DNA from: Taudactylus pleione | Lineage: Eukaryota > Chordata > Amphibia > Anura > Myobatrachidae | Direction: 5' to 3' | DNA length: 64,000 nt | Assembly (NCBI GenBank): GCA_031769625.1 | Contig: JAUIMM010000178.1 | Location: 26,097,501-26,161,500 of the forward strand | Shown: piece by piece, positions 1 to 10,394 of the stretch | Layout: every line of letters starts with the position of its first letter | Position numbering within the stretch: the first letter of the stretch is position 1 | Program-made: the position numbers and the translations under genes | The notes under the pieces: generated by a model | The model's database searches: none | The model's input: the letters and a program-made list of their open reading frames with translations, nothing else | Told to the model about the DNA's origin: nothing

Positions 1-515
1 GCTCTGTTAGATTCTGGTAGCCTAGTTACACTTATGAAAGCTGAACTGGTTGGTGTGACCTGCATACATGGGGATACCTGGTATTATGTTACTGCAGAAG
101 TGAACATATGGGTCTGGTACATGGCTTAATGAATGATGCAATATTGGGGAGAGATTTTGCTTACTTCTGGAAGTTGTGGGAAACCGGATTCTTTACAGAG
201 GTAAATCACCATGACCCATTTGAGAAAGTTACTGATGTAGTAGCAGAGGAAGCTTCTTCAGGGTCGGAGATTTTCCCCTTTTCTAGTACAATTGGCGAAC
301 TAGAGAATGCGGAGCTTGATGGTGGCTCACCAAGTGATGTGCCCCCCACTGAGGTGGGAAGTGTTATTGTGCCAGTTGATCGTCTGCCTGATTTAGAGGT
401 CAGAAGAGAGGTCTTTGCCGTGGAGCAGTTAAATGACCCTACTCTGGTAAAAGCCAGGGAGAATGTCAAAGTGATTGATGGTAAACTCATAGACCCCGAT
501 AGTCCGTTGTCATAA
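1..515 (+). pseudogene. Retrotransposon pol, aspartic protease region and linker (fragment)
   Basis: The first 36 bases read LLDSGS followed by LVTLM, which matches the active-site region of retroviral-type aspartic proteases (D-S/T-G). The frame shifts near base 100. The reading then continues from 108 as GLVHGLMNDAILGRDF, where the ILGRDF stretch is typical of the protease C-terminal segment (ILG-D/R). Residues after that are acidic and serine-rich and resemble a linker to integrase. Stop at 513-515. The domain is short and broken. Confidence 0.6.
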
Positions 516-521
516 CCTCAC

Positions 522-1624
522 ATGGCAGTATGTCAGGATTTCTTGTATCAGGTGACTAAGAAAGGGGAAGATATTGTGGAACAATTAGCAGTTCCCAAAG
601 CATATAGAAGAACAGTGTTAGATCTGGCTCATGGTCATAAAATGTCAGGTCACCTAGGGGTAGAGAAAACCACTGAGCAAATTTTGCAGAGGTTTTTCTG
701 GCCCGGGGACCATAAAGAGGTATCTGACTATTGTGCATGGCCCTGAGTGTCAGTATCATGCTCCAAGACCACATTTTAAAAGTCCACTAGTCCTATTACC
801 GATTATTGAGGTGCCATTTGAAAGAATAGCTATGAATCTGTTTGACCCTTAATGAAGTCTGCCTGGGGCCATCAATATATTCTGGTGATAATGGATTAAG
901 CTACTAGGTACCCGGAAGTGATACCATTGCACAATACGTCTACAAAGACCATTGCTAGAGAGTTAGTCCATGTCTTTAGCAGGTTGGGAATACCTAAGGA
1001 AATACTGACTGACCAATGTACCCCATTATGTCAAAAGTCATGAAAGAGTTATGCTGCCTGTTTAAAAATGAACAGTTAAGAACTTCGGTCTATCACCCCC
1101 AAACTGATGGGTTAGTGGAGAGGTTTAACAAGATGTTAAAACATTTGATAAGAAAAGTAGTCGACAAGGATGGTAGAGATTGGGATTACTTGTTGCCTTA
1201 TTTATTGTTGGCCATAAGAGAGGTTCCCCAATCTACCACCGGGTTTTCACCTTTCGATTTGTTATATGGGAGACACCCAAGGGGGTTACTTGACATTGCC
1301 AAAGAGACATGGGAGGGGCAGTCCAGTCCGTATAAAAGAGTTATTGAGCACGTTTCCCAAATGCAAGAAAGAATTGCTGCTGTGGTGCCGATAGTGAGAG
1401 AGCACTTAAAACAGGCCCAACAGGCACAGCAGAGGGTATACAACTGCAATGCTCGGTTACGCATCTTTGCTCCTGGGGACAGAGTGTGGGTGTTGGTTCC
1501 CACAGTAGAAAGTAAACTCTTGGCTAAGTGGCAAGGGCCCTTTGAAATTTTAGGAAACGTGGGGAGGTCAATTATAAAGTTCTCCAGCCGGGGAAAAGAA
1601 AGCCAGAACAGATATACCATGTAA
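522..1624 (+). pseudogene. Retrotransposon integrase (zinc finger, DDE core, C-terminal region), broken
   Basis: The first part (522-746) has the H2C2 zinc-binding arrangement: HGHKMSGH followed about 30 residues later by a C-x-x-x-C-type pair across a frame change (YC...EC). The catalytic core continues with a first acidic position near 890 (VIMD), a second at TDQ near 1010, and the glutamate in HPQTDGLVERF at about residue 36 of the 1016-1624 segment. These are the three DDE positions of retroviral-type integrases. A C-terminal SH3-like stretch (GDRVWVL...KWQGPFEI) follows. Frame changes and a stop after VIMD break the gene. It lies upstream of reverse transcriptase, which is the unusual feature of this element. 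Confidence 0.85.
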
Positions 1625-1810
1625 ATCTTATAAAACCCTAGAAGGTTAGAGCAGATCTGTCAGCCGTCCAAGCCCCTCCAGTAAACCCAGGGCCCTTGGT
1701 TCCCGAAGTGACATAATCACTGACCCAGGGGTTAAGGTTAACCTAAGCCCTATAGGTTACCAGAAGCCCAAAGGGAGTCAGTATCTAAAGAAATAAAAAT
1801 AAATTTAGAA

Positions 1811-2374
1811 TTGGGTGTAATTGAAGAGTCGCATAGTGAGTGGTCAAGCCCCATTGTGCTTATTCCAAAGCCCAAAGGGAGTGTGCGTTTCTGCAATGTC
1901 TTCTGGAAATTGAACAATGTGTCAAAGCTCGATGCCTACCCAATGCCTAGGGTGGATGAACTAATTAAAAGGATAGGGACATCCAGATATTTAACCACTC
2001 TTGACTTAACCAAAGGGTATTAGCAAGTGCTGTTAACTGAGAACGCCAAAGAAAAGACAGCTTTTTCTGCACCAGAGGGGTTGTTTCAATACAAGATGTT
2101 GCCCTTAGGGTTACATGGGGCACCGGCTACCTTTCAAAGAATGATGGATAGGATTCTAAGGCCACATAGGCAGTATGCTGCTGCTTATGTAGACGATGTG
2201 GTCATCCATAGTCCTGATTGGCCGTCTCACTTGCCCAGAGTACAAGCAGTGTTGGACTCCATTTATAAGGCAGGTTTGACAGCCAACCCAAAAAGGTGTT
2301 GTCTAGGGATGGAAGAAGTAAAGTATCTTGGATACAACATTGGCAGAGGTTTGATAAAGCCACAGCTTATTTAA
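1811..2374 (+). pseudogene. Ty3/gypsy reverse transcriptase, broken
   Basis: The translation shows the fingers motif SSPIVLIPKPKGSVRFC, then LTTLDLTKGY with the first catalytic aspartate, then LPLGLHGAPATFQRMMD, and YVDDVV with the catalytic aspartate pair. An in-frame TAG follows KGY at about 2024, where the family normally has tryptophan, so one base change accounts for that stop. The segment then runs to the thumb (KCCLGMEEVKYLGYNI, with R for the first K). The length of the RT core is normal. It lies between integrase upstream and RNase H downstream. Confidence 0.9.
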
Positions 2375-2523
2375 ATTGAGGCAATACCAAATTGGCCACA
2401 ACCCCTGAATAAGAAGCAGGTGAATACCTTCTTAGGGATTACTGGGTATTATAGGAGGTTTATACCCAATTTGCCATCATTGCCGTCCCACTGACTGACC
2501 TTACCAAAGGCAAACAGAAAGTC

Positions 2524-2949
2524 ATGGTGGAATGGAGTCCTGAAGCAGAGAAGGCTTTTCAGAAGTTAAAAATAGTGTTGTGTTCCCAACCAGTTCTGAT
2601 GACTCCTGATTTTGACAGGGAGTTTGTTTTTCAAATTGATGCATCAGTAGTAGGTATAGGAGCGGTCCTGTCCCAGAGCAAGGACGGTGAGGAAATTAAA
2701 TGTACATGAGAGAAACTATGCTACAGTTGAGAAGGAAGCGTTGGCCATAAAATGGGCATTAGAAACTTTCAGGTACTATTTGGTGGGAAGGAAATCAGGC
2801 TGATCACTGACCATGCCCCTTTGAAGTGGATGTCAGAGAACAAAGAGAACAATGGAAGAATAACGAGGTGGTTCTTGGCACTGCAAAACTTTAAGTTTTT
2901 GGTAGAATACAGGCCAGGAAGCCAGCTGGCCAATGCAGACGCTTTGTAA
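2524..2949 (+). pseudogene. Ty3/gypsy RNase H, broken
   Basis: The segment begins with the tether typical of gypsy elements (WSPEAEKAFQKLK...QPVL) and then [16 protein letters not shown], where DAS carries the first catalytic aspartate. The frame changes at about 2706. The reading resumes with the [11 protein letters not shown] and [12 protein letters not shown] motifs, the latter holding another catalytic aspartate. It ends at YRPGSQLANADAL and a TAA stop just before the polypurine tract, so it is the last domain of pol here. Confidence 0.85.
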
Positions 2950-2994
2950 TGCATTCATTGTTTGGGGGCTGCAGTTGTCCTGCCCCACAGGCCG

Positions 2995-3011
2995 AAACAA
3001 AGGGGGGGATA
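2995..3011 (+). promoter_or_regulatory. Polypurine tract of the gypsy element
   Basis: A purine run with seven consecutive G (GAAACAAAGGGGGGGATA) sits directly before the TG that opens the LTR. This is where plus-strand DNA synthesis is primed in LTR elements. Confidence 0.8.
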
Positions 3012-3620
3012 TGTGATAGAAGCACTGGAAAAATGCTGAATGGCTTCTATGTGTGTCCCAGATTCCTGTCCTGCGTGTTTTAAGACCCCCAGGAGAAGTC
3101 TGTTTATAAAAACAGACTAGAAATGTTGGCTTTGGAGAAAAGCTGGAATGGGTCCTAGGGGTGTGGATGTGAGGAGAGGGAGGGCTCCATCCACCGGCCA
3201 CTCCAGGTCTTGGGCCTTTCAACCTGGTAACAGGCTCATTAGGGCTTGCAGCTGGAAATTGCTAATATAAGCATGGTTTGTTTGTGGCTGAGTGTCTCAC
3301 ACCTGGAGAAGTAGGCATGCAGGCTAACATGTCCAGAGACACTGTATGATTATCCTGTAAGTACTATGCTTGTGCTGTTATTGATGGTGAGGGCAGTAGG
3401 CCCTACCATTCTGGTAGTGAGGGTACCCGCTGTTTAGTTAGTGCCCAGAAGAGCTAGGGTTTTGTTTATGTTTTATTTTGTTATGCGTTTGGTACAATAA
3501 AGACTAGCGCTGACCAGTTTGTACAAGAACCCCAGACTCATGTCCTGTTTCCTCGGCTGCTGTGTGTGTAAAGAGGGAGTCCATCTACCCCAGGAGAGGG
3601 ACCCCTATCCCGACTGTGTC

Positions 3621-3623
<3 letters not shown>
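3012..3623 (+). repeat. 3' LTR of the gmr1-like element
   Basis: A 612 bp segment opens TGTGATAG and closes GTGTCACA, giving the TG...CA ends and short inverted repeat TGTGA/TCACA of LTRs. A polyadenylation signal AATAAA is at 3496-3501. It follows the polypurine tract directly. The partner LTR is not in the window, so identity between LTRs (age) cannot be read. A (TA)n tract begins immediately after. Confidence 0.8.

Positions 3624-3652
<29 letters not shown>
3624..3652. repeat. (TA)n microsatellite
   Basis: About 14 TA units directly abut the LTR end, so the element appears to have inserted at a TA-rich site. Confidence 0.9.
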
Positions 3653-3656
<4 letters not shown>

Positions 3657-4210
3657 ACCCTATTGGCACATTTCTGGCAAAATCCATTAGTCCTTACTGT
3701 GTGGAATAACTGTGGAAATATTTGCAATGTTTGTTTTTTTTCATGTTTTTTTTTTGCACTGAAATTAGCAGTCGTTATAGTCCATTAACAATAGATGATG
3801 TCATTTTACACTAGCAGTCAGATTGCTATCTAACATGATATATTGTCTTATGCCAAATGACCAATGTTACCTGGACATTGGTTGCAGATATGGCTATTTC
3901 CCATCAGAAACATGTACCAATGGGTAATAACTTTTTCATGCTGCTACTTTGTCAGTGGTGAAACTAGGCGTGAGCAAGTGTTGAAATGTGTATGCATTTG
4001 GAGAGTTGCCAAGCTGTGTTTTCTCCATCAGGTGAAACAAAGCGCCATTTACCAGATCATGAGGCTAATCTTGCCTTCACTTGTTTATCTACATACCTTC
4101 TGCCTTATGGTGGTTGCACACTATGCAATATCTCATTTGTACAGCTGATGAACAGCATATTGCATAGTACATCTGCGGGTATATAGATGCTATGTCTATG
4201 AGCAATGTCG
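3653..4210. other. No recognisable gene
   Basis: AT-rich sequence with no coding signature. The segment just before the hAT insertion (about 4100-4210), read on into 5051-5170, may be one older MITE interrupted by the hAT, because its end resembles other TGCACAC-type termini in the window. This is weak. Confidence 0.3.
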
Positions 4211-4218
4211 TTCACAGA

Positions 4219-5042
4219 CAAGGGCGTAGGAACCAGGGGGCTGAGGGCCCCCCCATGATTTCTGTTGGGTGGGCATAGACTGTTTTATCCAACCCCCCCC
4301 CTTCCCCATGAACTTGTACACAAAAGTGAATAGGGATGAATGAAATGAAAATGGGGATGAAGTGATAATAGCTTCATTTAAACTAACTGTTGTCGTTTCT
4401 GTTTACCATAAATGAAGTTATCTTCATGTTTGTTCTGCGCACATTTTCTTCTTGCAAGTGTTTTTTTTTCCTCTCTCTTAGAAGCCCCACTCATTTTGCT
4501 ATCACAATTTGCAGTAAGCATAAGCTGACGCACGAGACCGGGAAGCTGCACTTCCCATTGACTGAGCTTGTAAGTTGTACGACAATGGAACAGAGAGAGC
4601 GATTGATTGCGGCCTGTGTAAGTCTCATTGTCACCAGATCGTAGCACATACCAGATATTATAGCACATTCCATAACCTGTGAGGCAGTGACTATAGATTT
4701 AAAAATACTCCCAATAAAATGAGATTAGGCTGACAACAAAATCTGAATAAAAACTAGGTTAATGACTATGAAAAATGTAAATTTTAAGATGAACAATTGA
4801 ATTTATCCATCTTTCTAATATTTATATAATCATGGATAAATACATTTTTATAGTAAAATAAACAATGAAACTGTGATTGACCAACCCCAAAAACACTGAC
4901 ACAAATTAACATAGGATTGGGAGTCCTTGCATATGTACAGTCACTGTTAAACAAGATACCAAAAGTGAGAAAAGGGCTCCATAACCTATAGTAGTCCCTG
5001 GCCTTTTGCCCCCCCCCTAAACATTTTTGTTCCTACACCCTG
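4219..5042. mobile_element. Non-autonomous hAT transposon (824 bp)
   Basis: Ends are CAAGGGCGTAGGAAC and, inverted, CAGGGTGTAGGAAC. The element is flanked by a perfect 8-bp duplication TTCACAGA (4211-4218 and 5043-5050). Eight-base duplications and CA-starting ends are hAT features. It has poly-C/poly-G runs near each end and no transposase. The exact target duplication makes the boundaries secure. Confidence 0.9.
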
Positions 5043-5133
5043 TTCACAGACATATCAGGTCAGCCTTGCAGCACAACTGCCTGTGGGTACGGGCTACCTG
5101 TACACTGACCACATGAGCCACCGACACTGACAT

Positions 5134-5168
5134 CACAATTGGGCGGGTCAGTTGCCCGCCCAATTGTG
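5134..5168. repeat. Perfect 14-bp-arm palindrome
   Basis: CACAATTGGGCGGG is followed after 7 bases by its exact reverse complement. It lies in a short GC-richer block and is possibly part of an older MITE interrupted by the hAT at 4219-5042. Confidence 0.8.
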
Positions 5169-6355
5169 AAGTCTGGCCAGATATATTGAATGCCCTGATT
5201 GTTTGTGCAGAACAACAAATCGGATTGGTCGGTCCGTCAAGGGATGACAATGCAATGTCTTCCATCATAATGTAATAATCTAGTCTGTTAAACCAATCTT
5301 GTCTAGATGGCTGGTAGTTCATTATATTTGCCCAGAATAACAGCTTGTGCTGCATTAGTTAAATGCTTCAGAAGGGATCGTTATACTCCGAGATTAGCAT
5401 GTCAGTAATATTTGCAATTCAAGTCCGGGCCAGCTGGTATCCAGCATTTTCTCTTTGTATATCTTTATTTCCTTTTTCCGCAATGCAGAGAGCACGGGGC
5501 ATTCCCCCAGATATGTAGAGAATTACCAGCTGCTTATTTAGATCTCCAAAAGGTATCTTGTAGTCCTGGAAACAGAGGATATTTAGAATTGTATAATTTC
5601 TAATATCATTACACTGTATGAGGAAGCAGGGGTATATATAAAAATGATTGGCCACTGTGAACCTTGTATCAGTTTTTCCCTGGACTTGGCTGCAGGCAGA
5701 CGAAAATTTAGGCAAAGAATCAAAAATATTTTCTAATAGCAATTTATAGATATTAGATACAGAGGGCCTGATGAGTCACGCGCAATGCCCATGTTCACGG
5801 AGTGAGCGATTTTTTTCCCACGGCACCGACATCCCACGGTATACATGGACGGAGGCGCAGTTGCAATTGAGATGCATGGTATCAGCAATGTATTGGAAAT
5901 GTGCTGGCCGTTCCTGGGCGGTGACTATGCAGATGCAGGAAAATGGTCTGCCTTATGGGCGTGTTATGGAAGTGCAGCGGGCATGTTACTGTTGTTTGTA
6001 GGCGCCACATTTTGGATAGTTGATATTTGTGGAACTTTCATCTTACCTTCAGGATATCTCTGGCAAAAGTCTGAAAGATGAAACCCTGAAAGTTGGTTCA
6101 AAAATGTAATTCAAGATCCCTCTTATATATTCTTTTCTCATAGATTTTCTATAGGAATTTTTTCTACCAAAGCATGATTAGGGGCATGCATATTAATCAG
6201 TGTAAATAGCTGGTTGCATATTTTCTCATTAATTAATAAAGCTTTCCCTTACTCTAATACATACATTTTCACATAATTAAAGGGAAGGTACCTCAATAAA
6301 ATTATAGCAACTCCCTGAGACTTCCCTTCTGAGTTATCACTAGAATAGAGATATG
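5169..6355. other. No recognisable gene
   Basis: Non-coding sequence. A short hairpin-rich block lies around 5760-6000. No motifs, splice-bounded exons or known repeats could be supported. Confidence 0.4.
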
Positions 6356-6869
6356 GGGCCTGATTCAGACCTGCTCGCGAGCGCATTGCGCTCACTTAGT
6401 GGGTCGATGTTTGGCCCCTGCGCTTGTGCCACCTCCAGCGTGCGCATGCGCGAGCCCAGGCAAGTGACGGCAGCTCCGTCGGTACAAGGGCTCACTACAA
6501 GATGGGGCGCCTGTCGATGCTGATTGACAGCTCACCCCGTTTTGTAGGCGGGGAGGGGGGGTGCTGTTTGTGGGCGGCCCTACTGACATCACTAGTGATG
6601 TCAGCAGTGGACTTTCTGCTCTTTTAGTGGACTTCCTGGTCTATTAGAGCCGAAAGTCCACTCGGGCTTGCGGGTGCTGAGACCCTCCCGCAGGGTCTCG
6701 CCGCAAGCCCGATGGTTGTGATAATCGTGACCATCGCCAGGCTGCTCACACTAGTTGTGAGTTGTCACCCACAGCTGTGCGAGCGGCCTGGAGGCTGGGA
6801 AAAAAGAAAAAGGTATGCCCTGATTCAGAGCGAGCGCACGCAAACAGCGTGCGCCTCTGAATCAGGCCC
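6356..6869 (+). mobile_element. Chain-of-hairpins Harbinger-type MITE, copy 1
   Basis: Ends are GGGCCTGATTCAGA and its inverse. Inside is a series of separate palindromes read left to right: one around CTCGCGAGCG, a GCGCATGCGC-type, one on TGACATCACTAGTGATGTCA (6579-6602), an AGTCCACT hairpin, one on GGGTCTCG, and ATGGTNNNGACCAT repeats. It closes with a hairpin that repeats the terminal sequence. There is no coding capacity. The same order is found in three other copies in the window, so this is a defined family. Confidence 0.85.
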
Positions 6870-7564
6870 ATAGATCATTATAATTATGAAGCCAGGCTTT
6901 CGCATCTTGTCTGAAATGTGTTACTTAGGTACAAACTGTATCTAATTAACATGATCTCCATGAAAAACAGACTTACAGGATCCTCTGGAGACTGACAAAG
7001 TTCACAGGAATTTTTTTTTCTGACGGCTGTCAAAAGCCCCGCCCATTCCTACCCTGCTACCACACCCACCTGGCCCAGAGGTAGTTCTTCTATTATTTGT
7101 TTTACGCAGAAAGTTTAAACTGTTTCTTTGCCAATTGTTGGCTGTCTTACCCATCCTGCAGTTATTTCTGTTAGATCCTCAAGCCTATTGTGCTTGACTA
7201 GTGGGGACTGGGCCTGTAATTGGAGCTAGAATAGCAGCATATGTATGTGGTGAAGTCAGGCTTGCCTACCCTCCCAATTTGGCCGGGAGCCTCCCGATTT
7301 TTGGGTGCCGCTCCCGGCTCCCCGGAAAGGCAGGCAAGCCTCACGGAAGTCTCTGACCCTCCCGACCTCACCCCTGAAAAAACTAGAAACTCCCGCAACG
7401 GGGGGGCCGGTGACGCAATTCGCGTCATCGTGGCCCCGCCCCCTGCTTCACAATGCCCAAAATAATGGCATTGTGAAGAGGGGGCGGAGCCACGATGATG
7501 CAAGTATGGGGTCCCGCCCCCGGCTCCGCCCCTAATGTGACACCAACTGGCCGCCCCCCGATCC
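6870..7564. other. Non-coding; GC-rich hairpin block
   Basis: Mostly featureless. Between about 7255 and 7560 is a GC-rich repeat-like block with a strong hairpin (7425-7500; arms contain CATCGTGG, GCCCC and CACAATGCC and their complements). It is probably a short MITE, but I could not define its ends. Confidence 0.4.
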
Positions 7565-7660
7565 ACCTCCAATCAAATCAATATCCCCAAAAAATTTTTA
7601 TATAAATAAAATGATAAAAATAAAAATAAAAAATGACAAAAGGAAAAAATGTATATACAC

Positions 7661-7708
<48 letters not shown>

Positions 7709-7713
<5 letters not shown>

Positions 7714-7895
7714 AAATGCAAACTGTCCACACTCACGTTTAAGCCTGAATCCAATGCTGGGGTAGCTGACCCAAACAAGGTAAATACCTTGTCAAAGACA
7801 ATCTCCAAACAAAATGAGGGTGCACTCACCAGACTTCATTGATATCTAATTGATATCTATGAAGTCTGGTGAGTGCACCCTCATTTTGTTTGGAG

Positions 7896-7896
<1 letters not shown>
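7709..7896. repeat. Hairpin insertion in a (TA)n tract
   Basis: The segment sits between two (TA)n tracts (7661-7708 and 7897-7939) and is absent from the opposite arm. It contains a perfect inverted repeat with 39-bp arms (7801-7839 and 7859-7897) and a 19-base loop that itself repeats TGATATCTA. It looks like a small fold-back element that inserted into TA repeats. Confidence 0.7.
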
Positions 7897-7941
<45 letters not shown>

Positions 7942-8359
7942 GGTCTCTTGAGGGAGGGAGAGAGAAAGATCAAGGTAGGGAGTAGTTCGTATAGCGTTCT
8001 TAGGTGCGCGCACCTCCTACCTCAGTCCATGTTTAGATGCCGCATATGTCTCGGTGTGGAGATAGCGGGAACTTGAGCAGGCATGAAATCCATGTTGCTC
8101 ACTCCTGTCTGTTAGGTTAAGCTTCCGTCTTCTGTGTAGGTACTCCAGTAGGTGAATTTTTCTGGAAGTGGCACCTCCGTCTGTGTATGCTGGTCCTTCT
8201 GTGAAGTCCGGATAGCCTAGATACACTGCCTGGTCATGTGAAGCCGAGCTCTTGCCTACATGGCCAGGTTTACACGCTGTCCCGGTGTGTGCTCTGGCTT
8301 CCGGATTCTCAGAATTCTCAGGTGGATGTGAAATCTAGTAGGCATGTGCAATCTAGTAG

Positions 8360-8402
8360 GCATGTCCAACGCGTTTCTCCCAGTCTGGGCTTCGTCAGGC
8401 AC
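8360..8402 (-). ncRNA. Hammerhead-ribozyme-like motif in PLE1 left arm
   Basis: Read on the minus strand: CUGACGA, a stem-loop CCCA-GAC-UGGG, then GAAAC, a very short third stem (ACGCGUU), then GGAC. PLEs carry type I hammerheads with a tiny helix III, and this layout fits. The 5' side of helix I (GUGC) no longer pairs well with GGAC, and there is an extra A before helix II. This copy is probably weak or inactive. The motif is in the sense orientation about 1 kb past the end of the coding region. Confidence 0.6.
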
Positions 8403-9374
8403 AATAGTGGTTATGTCCTTAATGTGGATGATCCTCTTTAAATAGCGTTTTCAATAAACTTGATTTGATTGACAGGATTAAGGGCACCTTATAGCACTTT
8501 TGTGTCAAAGTGTCCTTGTATTTCTATAGAGCTTCTTATGCAGGTCAGTGGTGTTGAAAAATTTAGTAAAAGCAATACGTGTTGATGAATAAATAGGCTT
8601 AAATTATCTCACTAATAAATTAAAAAAATATATACATTTTTGTAAATTATAAGAAAAAGTATATACATATATGTTAATATATGGCTGAAGAATAGATAAC
8701 AAAATGTACTACAGAGGAAATTGTATAGATAGAGTAAACTAGAATATAACAAAAGAGAGAAAAAGAGAATGTTAAAATGAAATGGAATCAAATTAAATAG
8801 GTGAGGATAAAGAAATATAGAAATATTTAACAACCATAACTGAACATTCCTTATAATCGAATCTTCCATGTATCTATATGTTTTGTAAGTCTTATGCATA
8901 TGTGTTAAGTGTATAGACTCCTACTTCATTTTCTAAAATATTGTTAAGTACTCTCATAGTTACATACATGGTCCTAAGTTCTCTTTTAATATCCTGCTTT
9001 GTCCATATAACATTAAAGGTAACAGGTCTTGCCAAAGTTGAGTATTTCTTCCTTTAATCTTTCTGTATTCTCTTACAATTTGCAGGTTTCAAAATCTGCT
9101 ATGCATTTTATTCTTCTTATCTTTATTGGTTTCCATAAAGTTCCATATATTTCACATCTGTGGGGCCATGACTCTGGAGGTTCCCAATGGGGTTGAGAGT
9201 AGATATTCATCTGGGTTACAGTACCCTGGGTTTCATGGGGGGTCTCCCTTCCCATTACTATCCATGCCCACCCTTAGCTTCCCAGTTTGGATGGTAATGT
9301 TGGTCGTAACCAGGGTGGTATGACTGTAACACATTCTCTGCCCATTGGTGTATCTCCAGAGTGTATATTGACCC

Positions 9375-10391
9375 TCATCTCAAGAAGTTCACAAGTTCGA
9401 AATCGATGTTCAGTCCATCTGGAGTTAATGTCTTCAGTCCAAAAATCCATTTACTTTCCTCTTTGGACATGGAAATAATGTAATTGCCTCCTCTCCAAGA
9501 GGGTTTCACCTGTGCAATAGATTGGAAGGATAATTTGCTTGGGTCCTTATTGTGATGTAACCTGAAATGATCAGAGATGCTGTGGGTTTGCAGTTCATTG
9601 GTGATGTTTCTTATATGTTCTCCCAATCATACCTTCAGTTTTCTTATCGTCCTTCCGATATATTGTAATCCACAGAGGCATGTCAGCAGATAGATGATTC
9701 CTTTAGATTCACAACTAAGTCTGTCTTTAATTTTGAACTTTTCATGAGTAGTTTTGGACGTGAAGTCTTGGATAGGGGTAGTAGATTTCTTCCCCGTTAT
9801 TTTACAAGACTTGCATTGATTGCAGAAATAAAAACCCGGTTTTCTGATGTTCAGCCAGGTTTCTTTTGTCTCTTCCGATGTAATAGTCTGATCTTTAGTT
9901 GGTGATAGATGGCTTTTGACCAGTTTTTGTCTGATATTTTGTGCTCTCCTGTATACAAAAGTTGGTTTATCTTTCAGAAACGTTCTGAGAACATCATCTT
10001 TCAACAGAATATGCCAGTTTTTCCATATAATCCTTTCAAGATCTCTGTATTGATTGCTATATTGTGTTATAAAAATAGGTTGTTGCTGATCCAGATGTTT
10101 CTTCTCTTTGTACCTCAGGAGTTCTCTTCTTTTTATTTTTTTCGCTTCTTGAAAAGAAGATTCCACAAGAGTTTTGTCGTATTTCTGTTCTATGAATTTA
10201 TTCTTTAGAACTGTTGCTTGTTGTTCAAATGATTCAATTTTGGAGCAGTTTCTTCGAATTCCTTTAAACTGCCCCTTGGGTATACTCTTAATCCAGTTAT
10301 TATGATGATTGCTAGTTAGTGGAATAAAGGTGTGACAATCCACCTGCTTGGTAAACATATCCAAGAATGCCAGTTTTTTATTTTCTTCCAA
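9375..10391 (-). pseudogene. Penelope-like RT C-terminal region and GIY-YIG endonuclease (5'-truncated, frameshifted)
   Basis: The minus-strand reading starts FLDMFTKQVDCHTF, continues with IPKGQFKGIRRNC and a basic linker, then the cysteine pair CNQCKSC, then GIIYLLTCLCGLQYIGRT, which is the GIY...YIG signature with its following arginine. After a frameshift at 9626/9627 it continues with RLHHN, RGGNYIISMSKEESKWI (catalytic glutamate) and LTPDGLNIDFEL, the usual PLE ending. Palm motifs of the reverse transcriptase are missing because the copy is 5'-truncated at the right arm boundary. In an intact element the protein primes reverse transcription with its own endonuclease. Only about 340 residues remain. 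Confidence 0.85.
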
Positions 10392-10394
10392 AAC

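Larger units (their letters stand above)
1..3623 (+). mobile_element. gmr1-like Ty3/gypsy LTR retrotransposon, decayed, 5' end outside window
   Basis: The plus strand carries, in order, a protease-like fragment, integrase, reverse transcriptase, RNase H, a polypurine tract and one LTR. Ordinary Ty3/gypsy elements put integrase last. Integrase ahead of reverse transcriptase, with gypsy-type domain sequences, is the hallmark of the gmr1 group described from fish and amphibians. The coding region is broken by frameshifts and stops in every domain, so this copy cannot make a polyprotein. The gag region and 5' LTR lie upstream of base 1. The order is seen directly; the gmr1 label is inference from that order. 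Confidence 0.85.
7565..9090 (-). repeat. PLE1 left inverted arm (3' pLTR relative to coding strand)
   Basis: The inner end at about 9057-9090 (CTCTTACAATTTGCAGGTTT) pairs with 10396-10435 on the right. The block at 7940-8060 pairs with 11400-11525. The outer AT-rich block at 7565-7660 pairs with 11545-11665. A 188-bp insertion (7709-7896) splits the (TA)n tract in this arm only. Confidence 0.85.

Noticed and set aside
206..490. Minus-strand open frame opposite the gypsy pol fragment
   Set aside because: Shadow of the plus-strand retrotransposon reading; no motif.
8612..8899. AT-rich minus-strand open frame (tyrosine/isoleucine/phenylalanine-rich)
   Set aside because: Low-complexity translation of an AT-rich PLE arm; the opposite arm does not conserve it.
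9909..10208. Plus-strand open frame inside PLE1
   Set aside because: Antisense of the PLE coding region.
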